A stretch of DNA of 64,000 nucleotides from Ursus arctos. Its lineage: Eukaryota > Chordata > Mammalia > Carnivora > Ursidae. The DNA is taken from contig NW_026623100.1 of NCBI RefSeq assembly GCF_023065955.2, positions 16,531,001 through 16,595,000 of the forward strand. Direction: 5' to 3'. Shown in pieces: positions 37,914 to 49,462 of the stretch (positions within the stretch are counted from its first letter, which is position 1; each line of letters begins with the position of its first letter). The notes below the pieces were generated by a model that saw only the letters and a list, made by a program, of their open reading frames with translations, was not told the origin of the DNA and did no database searches. The position numbers and the translations under genes are program-made.

Positions 37914-38079
37914 AGAAGTCAACAATGAACATTGACTCTTTTTCCACTCTTTGCATTCTTGCCGTAAGAATCCAATGGTTTAAGGAAAGAGGATGCTTGG
38001 TGCAGAATGATGGGTGCTGACATACAAGGAAGTGCACAAGAGAAAAACACATTAATACAGTTCTAAAATATTTTCCCTG

Positions 38080-38260
38080 TTACATATGCATAGAAAAATA
38101 ATCTGGAAAAATGCACACCAAAATGTTAATAGTGACCTTCTCTGGGTGGTGGTTTTTTCCAAGTTATTTTATTCTTTATGTCCTCTTGTATTTTCAGAAT
38201 TTTAAAAAATGCCCATGTATTGCTTTTGTAAACAGAAAAAGCAATAAAAAGATCTCCATT
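38080..38260 (+). mobile_element. Old L1/HAL1-like 3' end
   Basis: 'ctggaaaaatgcacaccaaa', 'tgttaatagtgaccttctct', 'gggtggtggttttttcc', 'ttttgtaaacagaaaaag'. Typical 3' end of old L1 relatives. Confidence 0.65.
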
Positions 38261-38394
38261 GACGTGGGGGAGAGGATAAAAGCATAGAACTCCACACATG
38301 AGAGAGATCTCAAGACTATGCCCCCAAATTAATTATCAAATAAGCGATCAAGCCATAGTTGTGATGAATCCTTTTTGAGTCACATCTTTTCTTT

Positions 38395-38745
38395 TCCCTT
38401 CTTTTAAAAATTAAGATATAATTAACATATCATAAAATCCACCCTTTTAAAGTACACAACTCATTGGTTTTTAGTCTATTTGCAAAGTTTTACAACCATC
38501 ACCACGATTTAATTCCAAAGTATTTTCATCACCCCAAAAAGAAACCCCATACGCATTAGCAGTCTCTCCCTATCCCTCCTTCCCTCAGCCTCTGGAAACC
38601 ACTAATCTATTTTCTGTTTCTATGGATTTGCCTATTCTCCACATTTCATGTAAATAGAATCATACAAAATGTGGCCTTTTGTGTTTGGTTTCTTTCATTT
38701 AGCATAATGTTTTCAAGGTTCATCCATGATGAGTCATATTTTTCT
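38395..38745 (-). mobile_element. L1 3' UTR
   Basis: Reverse L1: 'aattaagatataattaacat', 'ccacccttttaaagtacaca', 'caccccaaaaagaaacccca', 'ctatggatttgcctattctc', 'ttagcataatgttttcaagg'. Confidence 0.9.
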
Positions 38746-39070
38746 TGATCTCCTTTTCTGGAAAGCTTTTCTCTCAGTGCTGCAGTAATACTCATACTGG
38801 TCCCCAACCCTTGCTGTACAGTCCACACAATGCAAAAAAGTCAGACTACTTCTTGCTCCAAAGTTGCATTTTCTGCTCTATGGATAGGCTCTGTGGAATA
38901 GAAAATTAATCACAATTAACCACCAAAAAAAACCCTATATTTGGCTCTGGAATATAGAGCCAAATAATATGGGAGTCGTGTGGGAGGAGGAGGGGAAGCA
39001 GGGGTAGGGTGAGGCCCAATAACTTAGCTTCCTTGGAATCTGAGGTTGACATTATTAGAAGTTATTGGGA
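38746..39070. other. Intergenic DNA, nothing recognisable
   Basis: No gene, no named repeat. Confidence 0.5.
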
Positions 39071-39264
39071 TGGACACCTGGGTGGCTCAGTCAGTTAGGC
39101 GTCTGACTTCAGCTTGGGTCATGATCCCTAGGGTCCTGGGATCGAGTCCTGCATCAGCCTCCTTGCTCAGTCGGGAGCCTGCTTCTCCCTCTGCCTGCTG
39201 CTCCCCCTGCTTTGTGCTCTCTCTCTCTTTCACTCTGACAAATAAAAAAAGAAAAAAAAAAAAA
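39071..39264 (+). mobile_element. CAN SINE
   Basis: 'ggacacctgggtggctcagt', 'tcatgatccctagggtcctg', 'cagtcgggagcctgcttctc', tail ACAAATAAAAAAAG. Target duplication not clear. Confidence 0.9.
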
Positions 39265-39639
39265 CGCTTATAGGGTAAGGAGCCCTATAGATTGGACTCC
39301 ATATTTTATTGTAAAAATAAACTTTCTCAGGTGTGTGGGCATTAACAATATTGGACATAGAATATGTATATATCCTCTTGAATCTTTCTTATTTCATATT
39401 TGTTAGTACTCCCAGATATTGGTCCTTTCTTCAAGTAGGAATGAAGGCCAAGACTGGGGTTCCTAATCCTGAAGTTTCCTGTAATCCTACAGGGTAGAAA
39501 CACAAGAGTCACTCCAAGTCAGTGGTCTTTAATCTTTTGGTTTAGTCTTTTGAATCTCTGAGAATTATGGACCCTTTTCTGAAAAATTGTTAGTTATAAT
39601 TTCCAAGGGTGTGTAAGTCCCTTGAACCATCCAAGGTAT

Positions 39640-40018
39640 CCACAATGTCTTAGCTTGAGCTGCTCTTGCAAAATCCCATAGACTGGGTGGCTTTAACAAC
39701 AAAAATTTATTTCCTTGCAGTTCTGGAGACTGGAAAGTCTAAGATGAATGTGCTGGTGGACTTGGTGTTTGGTGAGGGCCTTCTTCCTATTTTGCAGATG
39801 TCCACCATCTTTCTGTGACCTCATATTAGGGGGGACATGGTTCTCTTGTTTTACCTCTTATAAGGGCATTAGTCCAATCATGAGGGCTCTGCTTTCGTGA
39901 CTTACTCTGATTCCAATTACCTGCCAAAGGCCCTACTTCCAAATACCATCACACTAAGGATTAGGGTTTCAACATATGAATTTTGGAGAGACACACACAT
40001 TTAGTCCACACCACAGAG
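39640..40018. mobile_element. LTR-like interspersed repeat
   Basis: 'agactgggtggctttaaca', 'aaatttatttccttgcagtt', 'ctggagactggaaagtcta', 'ccttataagggcattagtc', 'gaattttggagagacacac' match a widespread mammalian LTR-like family. No coding content. Family name not assigned. Confidence 0.6.
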
Positions 40019-41344
40019 ATAGCCCCCAGATTGAGAACATCTGCCCTAGGAAAATTCCCACTTTATTACTCACTAGAGTTTCAGCCTTAGGTCCCAATCT
40101 TGTCTCCTGCTCTGATGAACTGGGTGGGACAACATGGACTTGAAGACCTCTTGGACCTATAGAGAAGCCTGTATGTCTTCTGCTGAATCCTGCTCTAGAG
40201 ATAGGAGGCACTGTTATGTGCCAGTTCTAGATACATAATCCAGAGGAGGAAGTGAGTGAATAACAAAGAGAATGAGAATTTTTATATCACTCCTAATACA
40301 GTCCCCATATTATGTTTTACATATATCCTTGATTTCATCCTTGCTCCTCGTCAGAACTTCTCTCCTTTGAGAATGTGGGAAGTAGACAAAAGCATTAGCT
40401 CCTTAGTGTGGGTTGGAGAAAGACTTTTGGTAAGCAGTGGATGCCTCCAACCAGATTCATGAATAAATTGAGGGCACATTCAGGGTCAGCAAGAAGGAAG
40501 TGACTCTGGAGGATAGGAAGAAACATCTAGAAGACATGGACTTGAACTTGAGCAGCAGATCTTTCTCAATGGATGCCTCAAGTCTTTGAATTTCCTGTTT
40601 CAGGGTCTGGCAAAGCTCAAATTTGTTAAGTTTTAAAGCATTACTTAAGTTAAACATTTGTTTGGTGTTTCAGGGAAGAGATGAGGGCATTTTCTCAAAT
40701 AAAGAGAAAGAGTTCTGTTTTCTTAGTGACTACTCTTCTCTGTCCTTTTATAAGTAGTCCTCTCTGACTCACTTTGGTTGGTTTCTAGGAGTGGCTGGAT
40801 GAATTTAATGTCCTTTCTCCTTGGTAATCAAGTTGAAAGATCCTTTTTCACTCCGTCTCAGAGAGGAGGTCCCACATAGTTCAACGTCATCTGCAGGCAG
40901 CTCGGTCTGGGACCAAATCACCAACTGACCTTGTTCTGACTATTGAGTCGTGGGTGATGCATGAGCAAGACACAGCAGGTTCGAAAACTTCTAATGGGCT
41001 CTGCTGTCAAAAGGTGCTATTTTTAACAACTAGACATTATTTTTAATATAAATAAATATGATAGTGCCTATCAATAGAAAAATCTCTCTTTAACACACCT
41101 CAAGAAGAGTTGTCAAGGAAAATGAAGAACTATATTTTGCTAAATTTGATGATTTTTCTTTAGTCCTTTTCTTACCTGACCTATCAGTAGTATCTGACAG
41201 TTATTATTACTGTCTTCTGGAAATATTTTTTGCACTTGGCTTTGGGGATATTCCACTTGTCTGGTTTCCTACTATTTCCTAGGCTGTTCCTTTCCTCTTT
41301 CTTTTATGGTTTCTCCTCATCTTCCCATGTTCTAAACACTTGGT
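40019..41344. other. Intergenic DNA, nothing recognisable
   Basis: No gene, no named repeat. Confidence 0.5.
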
Positions 41345-41425
41345 ATATTTGTTAAAAATACTGGTGCCCAGTCCCTACCCTAAGAAATTCTCATTCCATT
41401 GGTCCAGATTGAAACCCAAGTGTTT
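41345..41425. mobile_element. hAT (MER5-like) fragment
   Basis: 'ggtgcccagtccctacccta', 'gaaattctcattccattggt', 'ccagattgaaacccaagtg' resemble the interior of MER5-type elements. Confidence 0.5.
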
Positions 41426-41499
41426 TTTTTTAAGATCATTAAGATGACAAATTTTATGTTATGTGCATTTTAGGTGATTCTTATTGGTAGCCAGGACAG

Positions 41500-42145
41500 A
41501 AACTTCTGGCTTATCTGTTAACAATACTCCAATTTGTATCTCTAGCCTGAACCTCCTCCATGCAAGCCTGAATTGTCTGTCCCACTGACAGCCTGACACT
41601 CTACCTAGATGTCTAATAAGCTTCTCAAACTTAACTGAACCAAAACCAAATTTCTTATTACCCATCCCACACCTGCTCCTCCCACAGTTCTCCCCCAAAT
41701 CCTTGGAGTCCTTGTTGACTCTTCCCTTTCTCTCACATTCCACACCCAAACCATCAACAAATCTTGTTGGCTATGTCTTCAAAATACATTCAGAATCTGA
41801 AAATCTTTCACCACCTTTATTTCGCATTTAAGCTGGCCAAGCCACCATCATCTCTCGCTTGGATTATTGTAGTAGTTGCCTCTACCCTTGCCCATAAACA
41901 GACTCTGTAAAAGTTAGAACAGAAAACATTTTTCCTCTGTGTCACATCCTTTGACTAGCTTCCCTTCTCACTCACAGCAAAACCCAAAAGTACTTAAAAT
42001 AGTCCACAAAACCCACCTAATCAGCCCCTTAATCTTTACTTCTCTCACCTTTCACCACATTCTGCCTACTCTGTGCTGCGGGGACTGCGGCCACCCTGCC
42101 CTGCTCAGCATGCTCCCATCTCAGGGCCTTTGCTCTTCCTGAAGC
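41500..42145 (+). mobile_element. L2, 3' portion
   Basis: 'agatgtctaataagcttctc', 'ttggagtccttgttgactct', 'aatcttgttggctatgtctt', 'gccaccatcatctctcgctt', 'ctcagggcctttgctcttcc' follow the L2 consensus. Confidence 0.85.
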
Positions 42146-42159
42146 CGCCGAGGCTTCAA

Positions 42160-42265
42160 GTGATTGACTTGTGCAATGTCACAGAACTAATAAGTGGTAG
42201 ACGTGGGATTTGAACCCACTTCTCATTCTAAATTCAGTGTTTTTAGTGTTGTGCCGTGTGGCCTC
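42160..42265 (-). mobile_element. MIR fragment
   Basis: 'gtcacagaactaataagtgg', 'tgggatttgaacccac' are reversed MIR landmarks. Confidence 0.7.
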
Positions 42266-42279
42266 TCTACTGTGAACAG

Positions 42280-42610
42280 TATTTACTCAGTCGTTCAGCA
42301 AGTGCTTTGGGGATGAGGTATAGCAGCCAACAAGGCAAAGTCCTTAACTTCGTGGAGCTCACGTTCCAACTAGAGGAGATAATAAACAAGTAAATTTAAA
42401 CATAGTGTGTCCAATGGCGTTAAGTGCTATGGAGAAGCATAAAGCAAGGCAAGGGAGATAGAAAACCCAGGGCAGGAGTTGCTATTTTCTGAATCCATGG
42501 GAGGTCTCAGGAAGGCCTCACAATCAAGTGACATTGGAACAGAGACCTAAGCCAGCAAGGAAGGGTAGGGATCAGCCATAGGCATAGAGCAGGGGAAAGC
42601 ATTCAAGTTA
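42280..42610 (-). mobile_element. L2 3' end, reverse
   Basis: 'cttcgtggagctcacgttcc', 'gagataataaacaagtaaat', 'taagtgctatggagaagc', 'tctcaggaaggcctcacaat', 'gacattggaacagagaccta' are the reverse complement of the L2 3' portion. Confidence 0.8.
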
Positions 42611-42844
42611 GAGAGTAGTCAAAAGTTCACATCTCCTTCTGATTTCAGTTCTTTGCAATGTAACTATTAACATACTGAACTATTTCTCAACTATGGCTCA
42701 CCTGTGTTTTTGAATGTTTTTGGAAGTGGTATGAATGGATTGCTCTTGTCCAGACGTGCTTGTGGCTGGGCAGCTGGTAGGGGTTTAAGTCTGCTACTGA
42801 AACAAAGTCCCTCTGGCTTAAAGAAGCATATATCGAGTTGCTAA

Positions 42845-43043
42845 GAGGATGGGCTCTAGAGTCAGAAAAATCCCAGCTCCACTCTGTGTACCATTGTATA
42901 ACCTAAGACAATTTACTATCTTATCCTAAGTCCCAGTTCCCAAATCTATAATGTGGGGATGATCACACGAGGTCATTTTCAACCACTGTGCACCTATTCT
43001 TCGTTCTAATTGATTGGTCATATCAGTTGTCAATTATTTTCAT

Positions 43044-43078
<35 letters not shown>

Positions 43079-43370
43079 TTTTGAAGAGCAAGTGTGAGCA
43101 GGGGGGCAGGGAAGGACAGAGGGAGAGGGAGAGAGAGAAACTCAAGCAGACTCCCCACTGAGTGTGGAGCCCAAGGTGGAGCTTGATCTCATGACCCTGA
43201 GATCACGACTCCAGCCGAAATCAAGAGTTGGTTGCTTAACCAACTGAGATACCCAGTTGTTAAGGATTTTCGATATCATTCTTAGATAAGGGTATTATCT
43301 TACTCCATGGGAGACATTGTGATAATTGAATGAGATAAATACTCATTATTATTATATTTATCATTATTAT
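42845..43370 (+). mobile_element. MIR split by a SINE
   Basis: 'atgggctctagagtcagaaa', 'tcccagttcccaaatctata', 'atgtggggatgatcacac' on the left of the SINE and 'attgtgataattgaatgag' to its right. Confidence 0.55.
43042..43255 (-). mobile_element. CAN SINE with expanded (ATTT)n tail
   Basis: Reverse SINE ending 'aaccaactgagatacccag', with about ten ATTT units at 43042-43081. Imperfect direct repeats gttgtcaattattttc / gttgttaaggattttc. Confidence 0.88.
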
Positions 43371-43386
43371 TATAGTCTAAATCAAG

Positions 43387-43500
43387 AGTCAATGAACTAT
43401 GGCCCATAGGCCAAACCTAGGCTTTCCATCTTTATAATATGGAGATGTCCCCAATGAATTCTGATGTCAAATTTCCAGAAATAAAAAACTACATATGGGC
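43387..43500 (+). mobile_element. hAT fragment, same family as 33506
   Basis: 'agagtcaatgaactatggcc' and 'cataggccaaacctaggc' match the left end of the element at 33506; the rest is truncated. Confidence 0.55.
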
Positions 43501-43796
43501 CCATGATGTTCAGGTAGGCAACGAGATGTGTAAGTGTGTCCACTTTCTGGTTTCTCCTTGCTCCTTAATCTCATATCCTGGTGTTAGCCTTTACCTTGCA
43601 ATACTAGATTAAGGCAGAGGACAGAGGGGTGCTTCCAGAGAAGGCAGAAGGAGGATATTTTCTTTGCTAACCTGGGTAGGGCTTAGGGTCAGATTTACTT
43701 TTCACAGCACCTGGGTCCTTCAAAACATTATTTGGGCTTTACTTTTGACTTTGCTTCTTTAGACCAGTAGGTATTTTAGGAATTTTAGTATTTTTT

Positions 43797-44024
43797 ACCT
43801 TTTATTTTTTAATTTAATTAAATTAATTTATTTATTTTAAAGATTTTATTTATTTATTTGACAGAGACAGACAGCGAGAGAGGGAACACAAGCAGGGGGA
43901 GTGGGAGAGGGAGAAGCAGGCTTCCCGTCGAGCAGGGAGCCCGATGCGGGCTCGATCCCAGGACCCTGGGATCATAACCTGAGCCAAAGGCAGACGCTTA
44001 ATGGCTGAGCCACCCAGGCACCCC
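43797..44024 (-). mobile_element. CAN SINE, bear-type subfamily
   Basis: Reverse SINE with 'gagacagacagcgagagagg', 'ggcttcccgtcgagcaggg', 'atggctgagccacccagg'. Perfect direct repeats aattttagtatttttt at 43781-43796 and 44028-44043. Confidence 0.96.
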
Positions 44025-44061
44025 AAGAATTTTAGTATTTTTTTTAAAGTTAATTTATTTT

Positions 44062-44257
44062 GGGGCATCTGGGTGGCTCAGTTGGTTAAGCGTCTGCCTT
44101 AGGCTCAGGTCATGATCCTGGGGTCCTGGGATCAAGCCCTGTGTCGGGCTCCCTGCTCAGTGGGGAGCCTCCTTTTCCCTCTCCCTCTGCCTGCCCCTCC
44201 CCCTTGTGCGTGCTGTCTCTCTTTCTGCCAAACAAATAAATAAAATCTTTAAAAAAT
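44062..44257 (+). mobile_element. CAN SINE
   Basis: 'ggggcatctgggtggctcag' head, AAATAAATAAAATCTTTAAA tail (20 bases). Perfect direct repeats aaagttaatttatttt at 44046-44061 and 44258-44273. Lies head-to-head with the previous SINE. Confidence 0.97.
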
Positions 44258-44273
44258 AAAGTTAATTTATTTT

Positions 44274-44902
44274 ATCCATATTTCTTTAAAAAGTGGACAC
44301 AGTTCTAAGCCTTCAAATAAATCACGCTGAGCCCAAAGGAAATCAAACAGTGGTCACAAAATTATAGAGGTCAAAACTCAAAAACACCAGAGGTTCATAT
44401 ACTCCTTTCTATTTTTCTTTAGTTTGATTTGACTCTGGTGGGAATTTATGACTCTGGGAATGCTGAGAGTAACTGAGCTCTGGTAATGGTCTCATTTTAC
44501 TTCAGCAACATGCAGCAGACTAAGAGGGATGAGTCAATAAACACGGTTAATTGATTACTATTAAGTGACTACCTACTACGCACAAAGCATTGTCTTCACC
44601 CAGGTATTTTAGAGGGCCTCAAAGACTTTTTGAACCTATGTGCAAAGTTGTATTACTCTGCGTCCATAATTCAGCTAAACTCAAAAAATCATGACTTCAG
44701 TGTTTTGAAAAGAGAAACTTGAAGTGTTTCTTAGTTAATTAATGTTTATTTGGTTTCGGAAGAAGATCAAATATATTTTCCTCTTATTTAGGATATGATT
44801 AACTAAATGCCTTTATCTTAGTTTGTAAATATCTAATATCTTGTGATCTTTGTTTTCCAAGAAAGATCTGATTTCTAATCAATTGTTCATAGAAGATCAG
44901 TC
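44274..44902. other. Intergenic DNA, nothing recognisable
   Basis: No gene, no named repeat. Confidence 0.5.
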
Positions 44903-44918
44903 AGAAAAGGTGAGAGAA

Positions 44919-45340
44919 ATCATTCTTTTTGATGGCTGAGTAATATTCCATTGTATATATGGACCACATCTTCTTAATCCAGTCATCTGTTGAAGGGCAT
45001 CTCAGCTCCTTCCACAATTTTGCTATTGTGGACAATGCTGCTATGAACAATGGGGTGCATATGGCCCTTCTCTTCACTACATCTGTATCTTTGGGGTAAA
45101 TACCCAGTAGTGCAATTGCTGGATCACAGGGTAGCTCAATTTTTAACTTTTTAAGGGACCTCCACACTGTTTTCCAAAGTGGCTGTACAAACTTGCATTC
45201 CCACCAACAGTGTGAGAGGGATCCCCTTTCTCCACATCCTCTCCAACATTTGTTGTTTCCTGCCTTGTCAATTTTTGCCATTCTAACTGGTGTAAGGTGG
45301 TATCTAATATAACAAAATAAAACTTATAAAAAAAAGAAAA
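44919..45340 (-). mobile_element. L1 insertion with inverted body (ORF2 C-terminus)
   Basis: 44919-45302 reads on the minus strand as the ORF2 C-terminal region, open for 126 codons (44901-45281), with LLGIYPK and [11 protein letters not shown] motifs. It is followed on the plus strand by a short L1 3' end and A-rich tail (45310-45340). The direct repeats agaaaag(g/t)tgagagaa at 44903-44918 and 45341-45356 bound the whole insertion. Confidence 0.88.
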
Positions 45341-45356
45341 AGAAAAGTTGAGAGAA

Positions 45357-46629
45357 CAAGTTTCATGAAAACTCCCCTAACAGTGGAGCAAGTGTATGGG
45401 GTGTGCCTTTGCCTGGATCAGAACACAAACTAGGTCCAAACACTTGACCTGCGGCCTGAGGCCTAGGAATTGCTGAACAGCTGAGCGGCTGAGCCAGGGG
45501 GAGGTCCTCACACAGGCGCTGGGAGCCTCAGGCTTTCTCTGCAGAGACCGCGCAAGAGAACTTCTCAGTCTCGAGGGACCCTGAGTGTGTCTCCTGCCAG
45601 GAAAGGTCTCCTTGTGTCCCATTTCCAGAGTCTTTCCCTTCCCAAAATAGGGGTTTCAATCCTTACCCCAACTTTCTCCTAACAGGAAAAAATCACTTAT
45701 CCTGTTGGAAGGAGAAAGGAGGCATAAAACAACAGGGTATTTTTGAAGTACGTGAGCCTGCATTGTGCCTTCTTTCTGCTTGTGGCACCGGTTCTGTGCC
45801 TTCTCCCTGCTCCTTCCGGCTTCCTTCTCAGCCCCCTCAGGTGAGATTTGCTCCCAGCAGAGTCTGTACCTTTTTCCCGTCAAAACTAGCCCTGGAGAGT
45901 AGGCTGGGTAAAGTCATTCGTGCTGAGGTAGCAATGATTAGTATTAACTTTGAAGAATATTTGCATTTTTCCTGGGAAAACCTCATTAAAAGGTGAAACT
46001 CCGGTATGAACTTACAGGTTTTAGACAGTAGATGGGGGGACTCATCTAAGGGCAATAGAGCTTCCTCCTCACCATTAAAGTAACAGTCGACAAAGGCTGC
46101 ACCTTACTGCAGTTAATCTCCAATATGAGAGCGTATGTGAATATATGAACATAATTTAACATAATTTGAAGAGGGAAAAAAGCTGTCGCCATCTAAACTG
46201 GGTTATTCTAGCTTTTCCAAAAGCTAGAGATGTAGAGTCAAACAGCAGAGCCAAAGGAGATAATCATCTTTTAGTCTTTCAGAAGAAGGTTTCAATCCCT
46301 TTTGGCTTTCCTCCAAGGATAACCGAACAGGACATTAAGTGGCTGAAAAGCCAAAGTTTTCAATGTTTCATAACTGCAATCAGTCCTATGAACTAATTTT
46401 GGGGAAGGACTAAGTTATGAAAACTTTCATGTTGAGGGGAGCAGCTCTATGACTCCGTGGGTTTTTCTTTTTCTTCTCCTTCTTCTCCTTCTTTTTGTGG
46501 GAGGAGATGAAAGATTTTGTTTTAGTTAATGTTTTTGTTTTTAAAATGATGAAAAATAAAATGCTTCACTGGCACACAGCAAACTTTCCCATAAAACTCT
46601 CTTTGGCCATGGACTGAGTACACACATAC
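45357..46629. other. Intergenic DNA, nothing recognisable
   Basis: Mildly GC-rich at 45400-45620. Open frames of 70-83 codons on both strands have no recognisable product. Confidence 0.5.
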
Positions 46630-47045
46630 TGCGGGTCAGTGGGTCAGCGGCGGGCGGGCGGTTATGGCTTCCATTTTTTCCCCTGCGAAGAAAAGAAAAA
46701 CGAGCACACGATCAAAATAAAGCGAGAATGCAAACCATATTTCAGCCTCATCATTTGGGCTTCTACTCTGCCTCTTAATAATCACTACAAGGATTTGGTT
46801 TCGTCAAAAAGAAATCAAATAACTATATTACCTTTCTTTCCGTGCTGGGCTTCCAGAACAGGTGCAAACACGGGGAATTCTGTGAGCTGAGCTGCCACTG
46901 CTGTGTCGGTCAGGCATATTTATAAACCTCTCTGATTTGACCGGTACCTCCCAGGAAGCCTCCCGAGAGCCACACGACGGTCCTTCTGAAGACAAGGACG
47001 CTGCTCTGTCCTCGCAGGCTCTTCGTCACGAGTGCTGATCACTCA
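46630..47045. promoter_or_regulatory. CpG-enriched unique patch, candidate regulatory element
   Basis: About twenty CpGs in 415 bp, in an otherwise CpG-poor intergenic region, and no repeat signature. Includes 'gcggcgggcgggcgg' near 46647 and 'ttcgtcacgag' near 47023. It could be an enhancer, an orphan CpG island or a GC-rich retro-insert; sequence alone does not decide. Confidence 0.35.
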
Positions 47046-47081
47046 AGGAGCAGCAATCCAACCAGCAATCCACTCTGTGTG

Positions 47082-47281
47082 TTTTTTTTTTTTTTAAGAT
47101 TTTATTTATTTATTTGAAGAGAGAGAGGGAACACAAGCAGGGGGAGTGGGAGAGGGAGCAGCCGGCTTCCCGCTGAGCAGGGAGCCTGATGTGGGGCTCG
47201 ATGCGGGGCTCGATCCCAGGAAACGGGGATCATGACTTGAGCAGAAGGCAGACGCTTCATGACTGAGCCACCCAGGCGCCC
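47082..47281 (-). mobile_element. CAN SINE with internal duplication
   Basis: Reverse SINE, poly-T then 'aagattttatttatttattt' to 'ctgagccacccaggcgccc'. The block ggggctcgatg(cgg) is repeated back to back near 47194-47215. Confidence 0.93.
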
Positions 47282-47299
47282 TGTACTGGTAAGGGATTC

Positions 47300-48540
47300 T
47301 TATATAGCAATAAGAAAAAAAATCCCTAATATCCTGTTGTAAAAGTGGACAAACAGGGCAATCTTGAAAAATATGCCTGAAGGACTTACACCATTGTGAT
47401 ATTGGCTCAATAATACAAAACCAGTCACCCAATGGAACAGAATGGAGAAAGAGAACCACATATATATGGTCGCCTGATTTATGACAAAGGCAATAAATAT
47501 TATAGACAGAGGGTAAAAGGCGTTCTTTCCATTTCATGATGCTTGGTGAATTGACTATGTGTATGGAATAAACTGTATCTGGACCCATACCTCATACCAC
47601 ACACAAAAATCAATTCCAAATGTATTACAGATCTTAATATGAAAGAGAAAAAAAATAAAACTCTCAGAGGAAAACATAGAAGAACACTCTCATGTTCTTG
47701 GAATGGGCAAAGATTATTTAAGCAATCACAAAAAGCATTAACCATTAAAGAAAAAAATTGATAAATTGACCATTTTAAATAAAAAACTTCTGCCATCCAA
47801 AGCTATTACTGACAGAGCAAAATGGGAATCCACTGACTGACAAAAGCTATTTAGATGCATGTATATATCCAATTTACTGGACAGAAAGAAGAGCAAAGAT
47901 TTGAAAAGATACTTTGCAAAATAATATATCTAAATGGCCAATAAACATATGAAAAGGACCTTATATCAGCCATCAGGAAAATTCAAACTAAAACTACAAC
48001 GAGATTCTGTTACACACCCATCAGAAGAGCTAAAATTGAAAAGACTGATGATACTAAATGTTGGCAAGGATATGAAGCGACTGTAACTCTCATACATGAC
48101 TGATGGGATATAAATTGGTATGACCACTTTGGAAAACTGTTTGACAATATCTATTAAAACTAAATACACACACACACACATATTCAGCTCTATGTATATC
48201 ATATACATGTTACATATATGTATAGCAATTCCAGTCCTATGTAACTATCCAGCAGAAATGTGGACATACATTATTCTCCAAAAGACATGTCATAGCAGCA
48301 CTATTCATAGCAGTAGCAAATGGGAAAATGCCCAAATGCTCACCATGAATAAATTGTCATATATTTACACAATGGAATTCTATTAGCAATAAGAAAAAAC
48401 AATTTACAACTCTATGGGACAACATGAATGAATCTCACAAACAGATATTGTGGGAAAGGAGCAGGATGTGAAACAGAACACACCTTGTAATTCCATTTAT
48501 ATAAAATATAGAAACAGGTAAAATAATCTTTTTGTTGTGC
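47300..48540 (+). mobile_element. Old L1, ORF2 C-terminal half and 3' UTR
   Basis: 'ggaacagaatggagaaagag', 'cataccacacacaaaaatca', 'aaaactctcagaggaaaac', 'cttctgccatccaaagctat', 'tgttggcaaggatatgaagc', 'atagcagcactattcatagc', 'ttccatttatataaaatata' in L1 order, many frame breaks. Confidence 0.9.
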
Positions 48541-48559
48541 TAGTGTGAGTAGAAATCAC

Positions 48560-49260
48560 CCATTCTGAAAGGTGGTTTTGCAAAATAACAGAATGGATCA
48601 AGGATCTTAAAAAACTTCCTGCCTGTGGACCTTCTGAACTCCATCCTAAGGAAGGAATTGCAGGTGCCCATGCAGATTTACATTAGAACATATCCATGCT
48701 GGAGTTCTTATAATAATAAAAAGTTGAAAACTGATAAATATATATAATAGAGAAGTAATTAAACTTTTGTATATCAACATTGCTGAAGTATTATCCAACC
48801 AATAAATATCAGGTTTTTGAAGAATATTTAATATTATCCAATAGTCAATGATTTATTTATTTAAGATTTTATTTATTTATTTGAGATAGAGAGGGAGCAC
48901 GCACACGTGCCTGTGCATGCACATGTGAGAGGGAGGGACAGCGGGAGCAGGAGAAGCAGGCTCTCTGCTCAGCAGGGAGTCCAAAGTGGAGGGGGGCTCC
49001 ATCCCAGGATGCTGGGATTAACCTGAGCCGAAGGCAGATGCTTAACGGACGGAGCCACCCAGGTCCCCAGTAGTCATGATTCAGTGTTCAGTAAAAAATG
49101 TAGAATAGAAACCTATTCATATAATGCAGCCCCAGCTTTATTATAGATGCACGCACATACATATATACATACATAAAAGAAGGAGGGAAAAATGCCGCCA
49201 GGTCAATAATGGTAATTTCTGTGAAGAACTTCTACATTTTCTTCTTTAAAAAATTTTCCC
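48560..49260 (+). mobile_element. Old L1/HAL1-like 3' region
   Basis: 'tggagttcttataataataa', 'ctgaagtattatccaaccaa', 'tagaatagaaacctattcat', 'ggtaatttctgtgaagaact', 'tctacattttcttctttaaa'. Split by the SINE at 48854-49068. Confidence 0.6.
48854..49068 (-). mobile_element. CAN SINE, nested
   Basis: Reverse SINE, 'aagattttatttatttattt' to 'ggacggagccacccaggtcc', with an inserted CACGTGCATG-type simple stretch near 48900. Direct repeat atagtca(a)tgatt on both sides. Confidence 0.93.
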
Positions 49261-49462
49261 TACTAAGTCCCTAGGGCTAACTCCAAGGTTCTGTCATGGC
49301 CTTGAACCTATCACTAAACATGACTCAATACCTCTTCCATTCCCCAGGTGGATTACAATAGGACCAAATGTTGATTTTTACTGAAGATTCCGTAGGAAAG
49401 ATAGATGAGAGTTTCACACTGCACAGTTCAGAGCAACTCAAAGATACCCTTTGGGTGTGTCT

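Noticed and set aside
44901..45281. 126-codon minus-strand frame as a host gene
   Set aside because: It is the C-terminal part of L1 ORF2 in a truncated, inverted insertion.
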